From assembly GCF_000220175.1 (NCBI RefSeq), contig NZ_AFPU01000001.1, forward strand, positions 434,001-498,000: a stretch of 64,000 nucleotides of DNA. Direction: 5' to 3'. The translations under genes were made by a program, and so were the position numbers. Source of the DNA: Nitrosarchaeum koreense MY1. GTDB lineage: Archaea > Thermoproteota > Nitrososphaeria > Nitrososphaerales > Nitrosopumilaceae. A model generated the notes under the pieces. It saw only the letters and a list, made by a program, of their open reading frames with translations. It was not told the DNA's origin and did no database searches. Position 1 is the stretch's first letter; every line of letters begins with the position of its first letter. Of this stretch, positions 8,513 through 17,274 are shown one piece after another.

Positions 8513-9333
8513 TATACTCCTCCTAACAATGCTTTTTTCATGGCATTATAAGGTGCTTCTACACCATGCCATATTTGAAACGCTCTAGATGCTTGACCTA
8601 ATAGCATTTCATAGCCATAAATTACAATGGCACCTTTTTCTTTTGCTTTTTTTATAAAATCTGTATTTATTGGAGAATATACTATATCATACACAATTGT
8701 TTTTGAGTTAATTCCATCAAGTGAAATAATACTTGGTTCGTTTTTCAATCCTACTGATGTAGCATTTACGATCACATCATAATTTTTTGTCGTCTCTCCT
8801 ATCTCGTCTATTCTAATTGGATTTGCTTTTAATCCAATTTTATTTGCAAACTCTGAGATCTTATTTGCATTTTCTAAAGTTCTGTTTGCTATGGTGATAC
8901 TTTTTGCATGTTCTTTTGCAAATCCTACTACAATAGCTCTTGCAGCACCACCTGCTCCTAATAGTAAAACTTTCAAATTTCTTATGTTCAAATTTCTTTT
9001 TTTAAATGGTTCTAAAAATCCGTCCATATCTGTATTGTATCCTTTTAAAATTCCATTATCGTTTGTAACTGTATTCACTGCACCTATAATGCTACAAGAT
9101 TCGTCTAATTTATCCAGGTATTTCATCATTTCAACTTTATGTGGAATTGTAACATTAAATCCAGATATCTTAATTTTTTTAAGTGATTCTATTCCTTCTT
9201 CTAATTCGTCTTTTGCTATTTTGTATGCGATATATGAGCAATCCAAATTCAATTCTCTAAATGCTGCACTATGAATATTTGGTGATAATGAATGATCAAT
9301 AGGATCTCCAATAACTGCAAATGTTTTTGACAT
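8512..9333 (-). CDS. aroE: Shikimate dehydrogenase AroE
   Basis: 273 residues. The N-terminal substrate domain has GDPIDHSLSPNIHSAAF and GFNVTIPHKVEM (catalytic Lys); NTVTNDNGILKGYNTDMDGF supplies the shikimate-binding Asp. The NADP domain has LLLGAGGAARAI and ANRTLENA. It reduces 3-dehydroshikimate to shikimate. The 115-bp gap to aroD is the largest in the upstream half of the run and contains a TATA-like TTTATAAA on the minus strand about 60-70 bp before the ATG, so an internal promoter is possible. Confidence 0.96.
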   Translation of the reverse strand: MSKTFAVIGDPIDHSLSPNIHSAAFRELNLDCSYIAYKIAKDELEEGIESLKKIKISGFNVTIPHKVEMMKYLDKLDESCSIIGAVNTVTNDNGILKGYNTDMDGFLEPFKKRNLNIRNLKVLLLGAGGAARAIVVGFAKEHAKSITIANRTLENANKISEFANKIGLKANPIRIDEIGETTKNYDVIVNATSVGLKNEPSIISLDGINSKTIVYDIVYSPINTDFIKKAKEKGAIVIYGYEMLLGQASRAFQIWHGVEAPYNAMKKALLGGV

Positions 9334-9448
9334 CTTATTTTCTAGATTACTATGATTGATTTAAACTCTCGACATGTATGAAATATCTTTTTTATTATTT
9401 TTTATAAACTCTAAAATTATATTCTTTATTTGGCTAGGCTCTTAATAT

Positions 9449-10123
9449 TTAATTCATCTTTAGGTTGATGATTTTTTTCACCTCATTAACACTGAATTGT
9501 CCAGGTGCTATTGGCTTTCCAAGTGATACGTAGGTGTATGGGCTTCCTAGGTATAGGCACAAAATTCTTGATAATCTTCCATTATCTCCCATCGCAAACG
9601 CTATCAGACTGTTTTTCTTATTTTGGCCATAGAGTTGAAGAGTTATAGTTGAATCTTTAACTGATTTGGCTGTAGTGACAATTTTTACATTATTTGAAAA
9701 TTTACCCATTTGGTTCATTTTGTTTTTTAACTCAGAAAATTTTGGAGTTTTTTTAAAGTCATGCCATGAAATAAGTAGTCTGGTCTTTGTTGATTTGAGA
9801 TATTTTACCAATTCTTTATTTTTTTTAATTGTATTAAATTCAACATCTAGTAAAAATGGATTATACTCTGAAATTAATTTTAATATTGCAACTCTTTCTT
9901 TTTCACTTCCTTCAAATTTTCCTCCTTCTGATTTTGGTCTAAGTGTGCATACTACTTTTTTTAAATCATCTTTGATATTTTCTAATGTCTGTGGTATATC
10001 ATCTGTTTTTAAAAAATCAAATCTTACTTCTGCATAGTCTGATTTTTTTAGTGCTTGTTTTAGATTGTTTTTGATCTTATTTGAAGAATTTTCTGCAATT
10101 GATACACACGTTTTGTATTTCAT
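9449..10123 (-). CDS. aroD: 3-dehydroquinate dehydratase, type I (AroD)
   Basis: 224 residues with the class I (Schiff-base) dehydroquinase layout: YAEVRFDFL near the N-terminus, CTLRPKSEGG, LLDVEF, ISWHDF carrying the catalytic His, VKIVTTAKS carrying the Schiff-base Lys, and FAMGDNGRLSR then GQFSVNEV at the end. It dehydrates 3-dehydroquinate to 3-dehydroshikimate. It starts 2 bp after aroB' ends, so the two are tightly coupled. Confidence 0.93.
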   Translation of the reverse strand: MKYKTCVSIAENSSNKIKNNLKQALKKSDYAEVRFDFLKTDDIPQTLENIKDDLKKVVCTLRPKSEGGKFEGSEKERVAILKLISEYNPFLLDVEFNTIKKNKELVKYLKSTKTRLLISWHDFKKTPKFSELKNKMNQMGKFSNNVKIVTTAKSVKDSTITLQLYGQNKKNSLIAFAMGDNGRLSRILCLYLGSPYTYVSLGKPIAPGQFSVNEVKKIINLKMN

Positions 10124-10125
10124 TT

Positions 10126-11187
10126 TTATTTTTCTAAAATATATTCATCTGATACTTCCATTCCAAAATGTCTACCTGTTGCAGATTTTGCATGAACCAT
10201 TACTGAATCTCCTTTCTTGAGATGAGTCACTGATACAAGTTGACCGTTTGGTTTTACAAAGCGAATTGTTTCAGCGTCTTGTGCAATTATCCCTCCAATT
10301 TCTCCTCCTACAGATGCTTTAATCATCAACATTGGGCGTCTTTCTATTTTTGACCTTCCCACAGTAGCTCTTCTTGCTTTACCTTTAGAATTTATTATTA
10401 ATACTTCAGAACCTGTTTCTACTTCTGAAAGGTAGTTTGTAGTTCCATCAGGAGATAATGTATAGCAATGAACTGCTCCAGCGTTTACTCTAAATGGTCT
10501 TGGTGATGTAAATGATGAACCTACTGATTCATTATGAACTAAAAATAGAAAATTTGATCTACTTCCAATAAGCATTCCTTCTCCCTTGTGTAACATTGAT
10601 GCTGTATCGACACAAACTCTCTCACCGTCTCCTACTTCTTTAATCTCGATAATTTTTGCAGATTTCAAATCAAAGCTTCTAGTTCCTAAATACACCATAG
10701 CTTCTCTTACTTCACTAATTGAACCTGTATTGAAAATAACTCCGTCTACTCCAACTTCAAGTATTGAAAACATCTTTCTTACTTCCTCTGGTGTATTTGC
10801 CATAGCAAAAATTTTTGTATTAATTTTGTGAAGTTTTGCAATTATGTTTTCAAGTGGAATAATTTTCCAATCTTTTACTTCAACTATTACAAAATCCAGT
10901 CCTTTTTTTGCAACTGTTAAAATATTTTCAATGTCCTTGTTGGATAAAACCTCAAATTTCCTACCTATTTTTTTCCCCTTTGGTTTTGCCGAACCTTCTT
11001 TTTCAATTACTATATAATTTGCAGCAGATGATGGATACACCGTATCTAGTTTTGTCTTTTTAGAATTTAGTTTTTTTGGATCAAGATATACTGTCTTGAT
11101 TCCTTCTTCTTCTAACTGTGGAAGAAATTTTGTTAATTGCGCTTGAGATACTTTGGGCGAAATTATTAATTCTCTAGTTTTGCTCAA
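10126..11187 (-). CDS. aroB': 3-dehydroquinate synthase II (archaeal AroB')
   Basis: 353 residues of the archaeal DHQ synthase II family, recognisable by [30 protein letters not shown]-type [49 protein letters not shown] and [13 protein letters not shown]. It performs the NAD-dependent deamination and cyclisation of ADH to 3-dehydroquinate and is unrelated to bacterial AroB. It overlaps the preceding ADH synthase gene by 14 bp, so the two archaeal-specific first steps are coupled. Confidence 0.95.
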   Translation of the reverse strand: MSKTRELIISPKVSQAQLTKFLPQLEEEGIKTVYLDPKKLNSKKTKLDTVYPSSAANYIVIEKEGSAKPKGKKIGRKFEVLSNKDIENILTVAKKGLDFVIVEVKDWKIIPLENIIAKLHKINTKIFAMANTPEEVRKMFSILEVGVDGVIFNTGSISEVREAMVYLGTRSFDLKSAKIIEIKEVGDGERVCVDTASMLHKGEGMLIGSRSNFLFLVHNESVGSSFTSPRPFRVNAGAVHCYTLSPDGTTNYLSEVETGSEVLIINSKGKARRATVGRSKIERRPMLMIKASVGGEIGGIIAQDAETIRFVKPNGQLVSVTHLKKGDSVMVHAKSATGRHFGMEVSDEYILEK

Positions 11188-11962
11188 GTTTTTTCATTGC
11201 TTCCTTTGCGGATTCTTTTCTGAAAATTATTGATGCTAATGCTTCTACTATCTTTTCTGGATTTTTATGTGCAAAAATATTTCTACCATATGTTACACCT
11301 TTAGCTCCAGCAGTCATTGCATCTTCTGTCATCTGTAAAATATCTAAATCTGTTTTAGTTTTTGGTCCTCCTGCAATAACAATAGGAACTGGAGTACTCT
11401 TTACAATTTTTGCAAATGAATCTACATCACCTGTGTATAATGTTTTAACAATATCTGCTCCGCACTCTGCTCCTATTCTTGCAACATGTCCTACAATTTC
11501 TGGGTCATGTGGATCTTTGATATTTTCGCCTCTTGGGTACATCATTGCTAATAATGGCATATCCCATTTGTGACACTGGTCAGCAGTCATTCCAAGCTGT
11601 TCTAACATCTCAGGTTCTTCTTTACCGCCGATGTTGATGTGAAGTGATACTCCATCTGCTCCTAGTCTTACAGCTTCTTCTACAGTCCCCGTTAGCATTT
11701 TACGATTAGGAGACATTGACAAAGAAGTACTGCTTGAAAAATGAACTAGTACGCCAATCTTTGTTGGTTTTGGTAATGTTTTGAGAATTCCTTTGTTAAT
11801 TATGATGCTTGTAAGTCCATGTGTTTCACATCTGTAAATCATCGATGCCGGGTCTGCTAATCCTTCAATAGGACCATTTGAAATTCCATGATCCATTGGA
11901 ATGCATAACATTTTTCCTTTTCTAAGAATTCGATTTAGTCGAATCTCGTGACCCGATACCAT
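11174..11962 (-). CDS. aroA': 2-amino-3,7-dideoxy-D-threo-hept-6-ulosonate synthase (AroA')
   Basis: 262 residues of the DhnA/class I aldolase family. Key features are [14 protein letters not shown] (catalytic-site Asp), [33 protein letters not shown] (Schiff-base Lys) and [11 protein letters not shown] binding phosphate. It makes ADH, the entry compound of the archaeal shikimate route, from a methylglyoxal-derived sugar and aspartate semialdehyde. It is the first gene of the aro run, with a TATA-like box about 30 nt before its ATG. Confidence 0.94.
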   Translation of the reverse strand: MVSGHEIRLNRILRKGKMLCIPMDHGISNGPIEGLADPASMIYRCETHGLTSIIINKGILKTLPKPTKIGVLVHFSSSTSLSMSPNRKMLTGTVEEAVRLGADGVSLHINIGGKEEPEMLEQLGMTADQCHKWDMPLLAMMYPRGENIKDPHDPEIVGHVARIGAECGADIVKTLYTGDVDSFAKIVKSTPVPIVIAGGPKTKTDLDILQMTEDAMTAGAKGVTYGRNIFAHKNPEKIVEALASIIFRKESAKEAMKKLEQN

Positions 11963-11987
11963 GGCTGAATCTGTTTTTAGTGCCCTA

Positions 11988-12000
11988 CTTAAAAATAACG
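11988..12000 (-). promoter_or_regulatory. TATA-like box of the aro run
   Basis: On the minus strand the sequence GTTATTTTTAAGT lies about 26-38 nt before the ATG of aroA' at 11962, the correct place for an archaeal TATA box driving a leaderless or near-leaderless mRNA. It shares the 150-bp divergent region with the mqnC-like gene, whose own TATA-like AATAAATA is at about 12076-12083. Assigned by position and composition only. Confidence 0.4.
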
Positions 12001-12112
12001 TGAATCTTTAACTCAAAATTATCTTATTTATGCATGAATATGTCTGATGTGTTGTTTTTTATCATCCTCTCAAGGAATAAATAGAAATCATAGATGTTGT
12101 TGAACAAGTTAA

Positions 12113-13231
12113 TTGAGTCAAACTACTGAACAAATTAATCGAAGTGACATTGGAGATATTCTTGAAAATTCTCTAAATGGTCATAGACCAGGTCCTGAAG
12201 ATTGTCTTAGATTATTAGAGTCTGATGATGTGCATCTAATGGGTCTAGTTTCTGGTCATTTGACAAGAAAGCAATTTGGAAAGAAGGTCTCTTTTGTAAA
12301 TAATATTATTTTGAATTATACTAATGTCTGTATTACTGATTGTAAATTCTGTGCATTTTATCGCTCTCCTGGTTCTGATGATGCTTACACTTTATCTCTG
12401 GATCAAATTGAATCTCGGGTCAAGACTGCATGGGACATGTTTAAGATTAGACAAGTCTTGATTCAAGGTGGACACAATCCAAATCTGAAAATTGAATACT
12501 ACGAAAATGCCTTTAAAATGATTAGACAAAAATTTCCAGAAGTCGGTGTACATGGACTTTCTGCATCTGAAATTGATATGATATCTAGAATTGAAAAATC
12601 ATCCACAAAAGAAGTTTTATCTAGATTAAAAGAATCTGGATTACAATCAATTCCTGGTGCAGGAGCTGAAATTCTTGTAGACTCTGTTAAAGATGTGATT
12701 AGTCCAAAAAAAATATCCAGTACAGATTGGATTAGGATAATGGACGAAGCTCACTCTCTTGATATTCCCGCATCAGCAACTATGATGTATGGCCATGTAG
12801 AAAATAACGATGATATTGTAGATCACTTTTTTAAAATTGTAAAATTACAAGAAAAGACTAGTGGATTTATGGCATTTATTCCTTGGAATTTTGAGCCAAA
12901 TAATACTTTGATGCAAGAAGAAAAATTAGTGGAGTATGGAACCGGTGGTACCCAATTGCTAAAAATGATAGCGATATCTAGACTTGTTTTTAATGGATTA
13001 ATCCCACACATTCAGTCTTCATGGCTTACAAATGGAGTTGGAATGGCTCAACTCGCTCTTCAATATGGTGCAAATGATTTTGGTGGTACATTAATTGGTG
13101 AAGAGGTTGTTTCTTGTACCGGCTCACGTTCTACTGAACTAACTGGAAAATTGATTGTAGATGCAATTCATCAAATTGGTTATCAGGCAGAAGAGAGAGA
13201 TAATTTCTACAATTCTATTGCTTTACTATAA
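12113..13231 (+). CDS. mqnC: Cyclic dehypoxanthinyl futalosine synthase (MqnC-like radical SAM)
   Basis: 372 residues, TTG start. The radical SAM cluster is CITDCKFC (C73, C77, C80; CX3CX2C) followed by AFYR. Diagnostic later motifs are QGGHNPNLKIEYYE, IPGAGAEILVD, TMMYGH, FIPWNFEPNNT and GANDFGGTLIGEEVVSCTG, which fit MqnC better than CofH or MqnE. MqnC closes the dehypoxanthine futalosine ring in the futalosine menaquinone pathway. A UbiD-type decarboxylase, which acts later in the same pathway, is convergent and overlaps by 6 bp. CofH is a paralogue elsewhere in the window (29817-31088). Confidence 0.85.
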   Translation: MSQTTEQINRSDIGDILENSLNGHRPGPEDCLRLLESDDVHLMGLVSGHLTRKQFGKKVSFVNNIILNYTNVCITDCKFCAFYRSPGSDDAYTLSLDQIESRVKTAWDMFKIRQVLIQGGHNPNLKIEYYENAFKMIRQKFPEVGVHGLSASEIDMISRIEKSSTKEVLSRLKESGLQSIPGAGAEILVDSVKDVISPKKISSTDWIRIMDEAHSLDIPASATMMYGHVENNDDIVDHFFKIVKLQEKTSGFMAFIPWNFEPNNTLMQEEKLVEYGTGGTQLLKMIAISRLVFNGLIPHIQSSWLTNGVGMAQLALQYGANDFGGTLIGEEVVSCTGSRSTELTGKLIVDAIHQIGYQAEERDNFYNSIALL

Positions 13232-14668
13232 TCCATAACTAGACCATTTAGAATCTACTAGGTTTTTTGTTTCGTTATCTACCTTGACTAACTGTTGAAT
13301 TTCTCTTTGGTACCCTTCTTCTCTAATTTTTTGAGTGGCATCAATTCCTAACTTTGAACCCAAATTTACCATTGGGGATGCAGGATCAAGCGTATCTGTA
13401 GGTGTGTTGTTGATAATTGTTGTATCGCGTGCAGCATCAGCTCTTGTGGTAATTGCCCAAATTACATCATTGATATCATGAACATTGATGTCTTCATCTA
13501 CTACAACGAACATCTTTGTTAGTGCTAACTGTCCCATTCCCCATAACCCCATCATTACTTTCTTTGCTTGTCCTGGATATCTTTTCTTAATTGATATTAT
13601 CGCAAAACCTTGGAACCATCCAGATGCTGGCATACTGAAATCAACAACTTCTGGATGAAACATTCGTATTAATGGCAAAAATGACTGCTCGATAACTTTG
13701 CCAATATATGCGTCTTCAAGGATAGGTTTGCCTACTACTGTTGTGACATAAATGGGATTTTTCCTTCTCATAATTCCAGTTAGTGTGAAAGTTGGGTATG
13801 GTTCAATCGGAGTGTAATATCCTGTATGATCTCCGAATGGTCCTTCGTCTCTGATGTCATGTGGGTCAACATATCCCTCCAAAACAATTTCTGCATTTGC
13901 AGGAACTTCCAAATCAATGGTTTTACATTTTACAGTTTTGATTCCTTTTTTTCTTGTAATTCCCGCAAACAAATACTTGTCAAGTCCTTCTGGAACTGGG
14001 GCAATTGATGAAAACACAGTTGCAGGTTCACATCCAATAATTACAGCTGCAGATATTTTCTCTCCGCGCTCTTTTGAAATCTCTCCGTGCTGTGCACCGC
14101 GTTTATGTTTTTGCCAGTGCATCATTGCATGCGTGCTATCTATAATTTGCATTCTATATACTCCAAGATTTCTAACTCCCGTTTCTGGATGTTTTGTTGC
14201 AACTAATCCTAATGTAATAAAACGTCCTGCGTCATTTGGCCATGATTTTAAAATTGGTAATTTATCAAAAGATGCATCATTTGAAGTAATCTCAGTTACT
14301 GGTCCACTGCTTTCTAGTTTAGGAAAAGATTCTGCCATTTTTGAAAGTTCAGGAAGTTTTTTTATCTTGTTTAGAAATCCCGACGGCATATCCATCTTTG
14401 TCATGTCTACAATTCTTTGTCCTATCTCTGTAAAGTCTGTCATCTCTAGTCCAATTTCCAATCTTTTCATTGAACCAAACGCATTGCCCAATACTGGCAT
14501 GTCGTAATTTTTTACATTTTCAAAAAGTACAGCTGGACCATTTGAATACATCTCTCTTCTCAAAATTTCTGCAATTTCTAAATTTGAATCCACTTCTGTT
14601 TTTACTCTTTTTAATTCCCCCTTTTTTTCTAACTCTGTTACAAATTCATGGATGTCCTCAATTGCCAT
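13226..14668 (-). CDS. UbiD-family decarboxylase, probably of menaquinone synthesis
   Basis: 480 residues of the UbiD/prenylated-FMN decarboxylase family: NLGVYRMQ, MMHWQKHKRGAQH, the ExxP region VIIGCEPATVF, EGPFGDHTGYYTP and the late VVDEDINVHD motif with its acidic catalytic residues. UbiD enzymes remove an aromatic ring carboxylate. The convergent mqnC-like neighbour suggests that the substrate is a naphthoate intermediate of menaquinone (MqnL-like role), which is inference from context. Full length for the family. A UbiX flavin prenyltransferase, which it would need, is not in the window. Confidence 0.85.
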   Translation of the reverse strand: MAIEDIHEFVTELEKKGELKRVKTEVDSNLEIAEILRREMYSNGPAVLFENVKNYDMPVLGNAFGSMKRLEIGLEMTDFTEIGQRIVDMTKMDMPSGFLNKIKKLPELSKMAESFPKLESSGPVTEITSNDASFDKLPILKSWPNDAGRFITLGLVATKHPETGVRNLGVYRMQIIDSTHAMMHWQKHKRGAQHGEISKERGEKISAAVIIGCEPATVFSSIAPVPEGLDKYLFAGITRKKGIKTVKCKTIDLEVPANAEIVLEGYVDPHDIRDEGPFGDHTGYYTPIEPYPTFTLTGIMRRKNPIYVTTVVGKPILEDAYIGKVIEQSFLPLIRMFHPEVVDFSMPASGWFQGFAIISIKKRYPGQAKKVMMGLWGMGQLALTKMFVVVDEDINVHDINDVIWAITTRADAARDTTIINNTPTDTLDPASPMVNLGSKLGIDATQKIREEGYQREIQQLVKVDNETKNLVDSKWSSYGL

Positions 14669-14745
14669 AATTTTACTAAAATTGAATCCAGTATAAGCTT
14701 AACTAGATTTACGCATGCTTGATATTTTAAAAATAATTCTAACGC

Positions 14746-15012
14746 ATGGCATTTAATTCCTACCACTGGGAAATTATCTCATTGGTTGATGACAAATGTG
14801 TAGTTTGTAAAGGAACTGGTACTATTGAGTTATTGGGTTCTCAATGTCCATTTTGTAATGGAACCGGTGAATCAAACAAATTAGCCAAATCTTATCTTGA
14901 CTCACATATCTGTCAATGCGTTTTTCTTGATAGAAAACGATGTCCATTATGTGGAAAGAGATGTCATCATGATACACCAAACAAACCAAAAATTTTACTT
15001 AGTTCTGAATAG
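14746..15012 (+). CDS. Small DnaJ-type zinc-finger protein, 88 aa
   Basis: Contains two CxxCxGxG-like units (CVVCKGTGT, then CPFCNGTGE) like the central domain of DnaJ, without J-domain or substrate-binding domains. A second Cys/His-rich segment (CQCVFLDRKRCPLCGKRCHH) follows. Two zinc ions could be bound. It reads away from the UbiD gene (74-bp gap) and convergent with the next hypothetical gene. Function unknown; redox or protein-binding activity would be speculation. Confidence 0.7.
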   Translation: MAFNSYHWEIISLVDDKCVVCKGTGTIELLGSQCPFCNGTGESNKLAKSYLDSHICQCVFLDRKRCPLCGKRCHHDTPNKPKILLSSE

Positions 15013-15017
15013 AAATT

Positions 15018-15392
15018 TTACATTGGTGGAAGTTCGTTTTTTCTATCATGTCCACCAGAACCAAATTTACAATAGAAACATAATTCTGATTCCATGTATT
15101 TTAACTGCTCTACTTGAATTGCTCCCAATTTTAATGCAATTTTTGTTAAAATTCTATATTTTAATGGCATAGCTGGAATTACTTCTTGAGTATACACTCT
15201 ATAATGATCAGGACAGAATTTTAGAGTTATTTTTGATGGTTCCTTGCCTTTCTGATTTACCTGCCTTGTAAAATTGATCTGTTCTCTAATGTATTCATGT
15301 TTTGGACAAGGACAATTTTTTCCTCCAGGGTGTTTGTATGCAGGAGTATTTTTCCAATCAAATCCCGGATACTCTTTTTCAAAATCATCCAT
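15018..15392 (-). CDS. Hypothetical protein with Cys pairs, 124 aa
   Basis: I do not recognise this family. Visible features are CPCPKH near residue 27, CPDHY near residue 59, a mixed hydrophobic helix, and CFYCKFGSGGHDRKNELPP at the C-terminus, suggesting one or two metal or cluster sites. It is acidic at the N-terminus (MDDFEKEYPGFDW). It ends 5 bp from the convergent DnaJ-type zinc-finger gene. Start chosen at the only upstream ATG. Confidence 0.6.
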   Translation of the reverse strand: MDDFEKEYPGFDWKNTPAYKHPGGKNCPCPKHEYIREQINFTRQVNQKGKEPSKITLKFCPDHYRVYTQEVIPAMPLKYRILTKIALKLGAIQVEQLKYMESELCFYCKFGSGGHDRKNELPPM

Positions 15393-15454
15393 AGTTACAG
15401 TTGGGTGTATTATGCATATAAAACTTGATCAAATTTTACTTTGATACTTGACCC

Positions 15455-15468
15455 AAATGTAAATAAAC
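15455..15468 (+). promoter_or_regulatory. Promoter element of first tandem paralogue
   Basis: AAATGTAAATAAAC lies exactly 22 nt before the ATG at 15491. The identical 14-mer occurs at the identical distance before the second paralogue (16316-16329), although most of the surrounding non-coding DNA differs. The centre is about 28 nt from the ATG, which fits a TATA box for a leaderless mRNA. Confidence 0.55.
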
Positions 15469-15490
15469 CCCGAAAATTCATCCAAACTAA

Positions 15491-16126
15491 ATGTCGGCTG
15501 CTAAAAAGCAAACAAAACAAGATCTTGAAAACAAGATTGCCGAATTAGAAGCTAAATTAGATAAATTGGCAACACAGCTTGAAGCCAAACCAGCACCAAA
15601 ACCTGCTGAGGTAAAACCTGCTGAGGTTGCAAAACCAGCACCAAAACCAGCTGAGGTTGCAAAGCCTGCTGAGGTTACAAAACCAAAAAGCGTATTGCCA
15701 AAAGGTTCTGAGCCAAAACCAGCAGATGTGCCAAAACCATCTGAGACAAAAGCATCACCGCCAGCTACTGTACAAGCAGCTTTAGAGAATGCTTATCAAA
15801 ATGCCAAAATGACAGATTTCCATTGGTATAGGGCACATGTAACAGGTTATTCTCCAGCTCCAAACAGATACTTTGTAAGAAGAACTGCTCCTGTAGGTAA
15901 AGTTCCATCAGGAAATTGGAATGATCAAAAAGCTAAAGTTCCTGGATATACACAACCATCAAACCAATACTTTGCAACAAGACCTAGACTTGCATATCAT
16001 CCAGCAGATAAAATGTTTGGAGGTTTCAGTGGTGTAACAATGACAGTTGATGGAGTAGTTGCACAAGCTCAAACACAGCAAGCACCTCCAAAACCAAGTA
16101 AAGGCACATTGCCAAAAGGATTCTAA
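15491..16126 (+). CDS. Coiled-coil, Pro/Ala/Lys-rich protein, copy 1 (211 aa)
   Basis: N-terminal heptad coiled coil (about residues 8-33, ENKIAELEAKLDKLATQLE), then a PAEVAKPAPK-type low-complexity linker, then a Trp/Tyr-rich conserved domain (about residues 95-185, containing DFHWYRAHVTGY and PSNQYFATRP), ending in GTLPKGF. I do not recognise the domain. No signal peptide or membrane segment. It is nearly identical over about 596 bp to copy 2 downstream, which carries an extra 90-residue tail. Abundant or structural use is possible but unproven. Confidence 0.8.
   Translation: MSAAKKQTKQDLENKIAELEAKLDKLATQLEAKPAPKPAEVKPAEVAKPAPKPAEVAKPAEVTKPKSVLPKGSEPKPADVPKPSETKASPPATVQAALENAYQNAKMTDFHWYRAHVTGYSPAPNRYFVRRTAPVGKVPSGNWNDQKAKVPGYTQPSNQYFATRPRLAYHPADKMFGGFSGVTMTVDGVVAQAQTQQAPPKPSKGTLPKGF
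15501..16096 (+). repeat. Direct repeat, copy 1, of a recent tandem gene duplication
   Basis: About 596 bp repeated at 16359-16954 with an offset of 858 bp. By eye I find only one substitution (AGC to GGC, Ser to Gly, in the LPKG-preceding segment near 15690). Flanking coding ends differ (MSAAK versus MATK; tail lengths differ), so the match stops inside both genes. This points to very recent duplication or ongoing gene conversion. Confidence 0.85.
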
Positions 16127-16315
16127 TTCAATCATTCTTTTATTTTCTATTTTTGATAAAATCCATATCCTCCTGACCGCATATGTTGTTTTAATTGATG
16201 TTTAATTTCAAAATTCATTTGTTTTTATTTTATAGTTCATTTTATATTTATGAAATTTTTACATATTATGATTTATTTTTTCCAATTAATTTTAACTAAA
16301 TATTCAGTCTGATCA

Positions 16316-16329
16316 AAATGTAAATAAAC
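16316..16329 (+). promoter_or_regulatory. Promoter element of second tandem paralogue
   Basis: A second exact copy of AAATGTAAATAAAC, again 22 nt before the start codon (ATG at 16352). Since the rest of the 225-bp spacer shows no clear similarity to the region upstream of copy 1, the matched element is likely the shared promoter core. Confidence 0.55.
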
Positions 16330-16351
16330 AATGTAATATTTACTGAAAGGA

Positions 16352-17254
16352 ATGGCAACTAAAAAGCAAACAAAACAAGATCTTGAAAACAAGATTGCCG
16401 AATTAGAAGCTAAATTAGATAAATTGGCAACACAGCTTGAAGCCAAACCAGCACCAAAACCTGCTGAGGTAAAACCTGCTGAGGTTGCAAAACCAGCACC
16501 AAAACCAGCTGAGGTTGCAAAGCCTGCTGAGGTTACAAAACCAAAAGGCGTATTGCCAAAAGGTTCTGAGCCAAAACCAGCAGATGTGCCAAAACCATCT
16601 GAGACAAAAGCATCACCGCCAGCTACTGTACAAGCAGCTTTAGAGAATGCTTATCAAAATGCCAAAATGACAGATTTCCATTGGTATAGGGCACATGTAA
16701 CAGGTTATTCTCCAGCTCCAAACAGATACTTTGTAAGAAGAACTGCTCCTGTAGGTAAAGTTCCATCAGGAAATTGGAATGATCAAAAAGCTAAAGTTCC
16801 TGGATATACACAACCATCAAACCAATACTTTGCAACAAGACCTAGACTTGCATATCATCCAGCAGATAAAATGTTTGGAGGTTTCAGTGGTGTAACAATG
16901 ACAGTTGATGGAGTAGTTGCACAAGCTCAAACACAGCAAGCACCTCCAAAACCAGCTGAGGCTGCAAAGCCAAAAGGTACACTGCCTAAAGGAGTAGAAC
17001 AATCTCAAACTTCATCTACATCTGAAAGTTCTGGAAAGTCAAGAAAAGAACAATTAGAAGAATATGAAAAAGAGTATCTTCAAAGAATGGAACAACAAAG
17101 AATTGAAGATGAGAAAAGATACCAAGAAGCTGTTGCTGAAGAAGTAAAAACTAGAACAAATACAACACATGGTGCTTTACCAAAAGGATTTGAAGCAAAA
17201 CCATCTCCTGAACCACCAAAAACTTCTAGAGGCACATTGCCAAAAGGATTCTAA
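16352..17254 (+). CDS. Coiled-coil, Pro/Ala/Lys-rich protein, copy 2 (300 aa)
   Basis: The same architecture as copy 1 (coiled coil, PAEV-rich linker, Trp/Tyr-rich domain) plus a tail of about 90 residues. The tail has a charged helical segment rich in Glu, Arg and Lys (about residues 225-268, SRKEQLEEYEKEYLQRM) and more copies of the short motif G[TVA]LPKG[FVS]. Across the protein that motif occurs near residues 68, 208, 277 and at the very C-terminus. The extra tail, absent in copy 1, may be the ancestral form or a later fusion. Family unknown to me. Confidence 0.8.
   Translation: MATKKQTKQDLENKIAELEAKLDKLATQLEAKPAPKPAEVKPAEVAKPAPKPAEVAKPAEVTKPKGVLPKGSEPKPADVPKPSETKASPPATVQAALENAYQNAKMTDFHWYRAHVTGYSPAPNRYFVRRTAPVGKVPSGNWNDQKAKVPGYTQPSNQYFATRPRLAYHPADKMFGGFSGVTMTVDGVVAQAQTQQAPPKPAEAAKPKGTLPKGVEQSQTSSTSESSGKSRKEQLEEYEKEYLQRMEQQRIEDEKRYQEAVAEEVKTRTNTTHGALPKGFEAKPSPEPPKTSRGTLPKGF
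16359..16954 (+). repeat. Direct repeat, copy 2, of the tandem gene duplication
   Basis: Partner of 15501-16096. Identity ends where copy 1 reads AAACCAAGT and copy 2 reads AAACCAGCT. Confidence 0.85.
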
Positions 17255-17274
17255 TTTTTATTCTCTTTTTATTT

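Noticed and set aside
16127-16351. Possible gene between the tandem copies
   Set aside because: The 225-bp spacer has no ORF with a credible start or motif; only the promoter core is recognisable.
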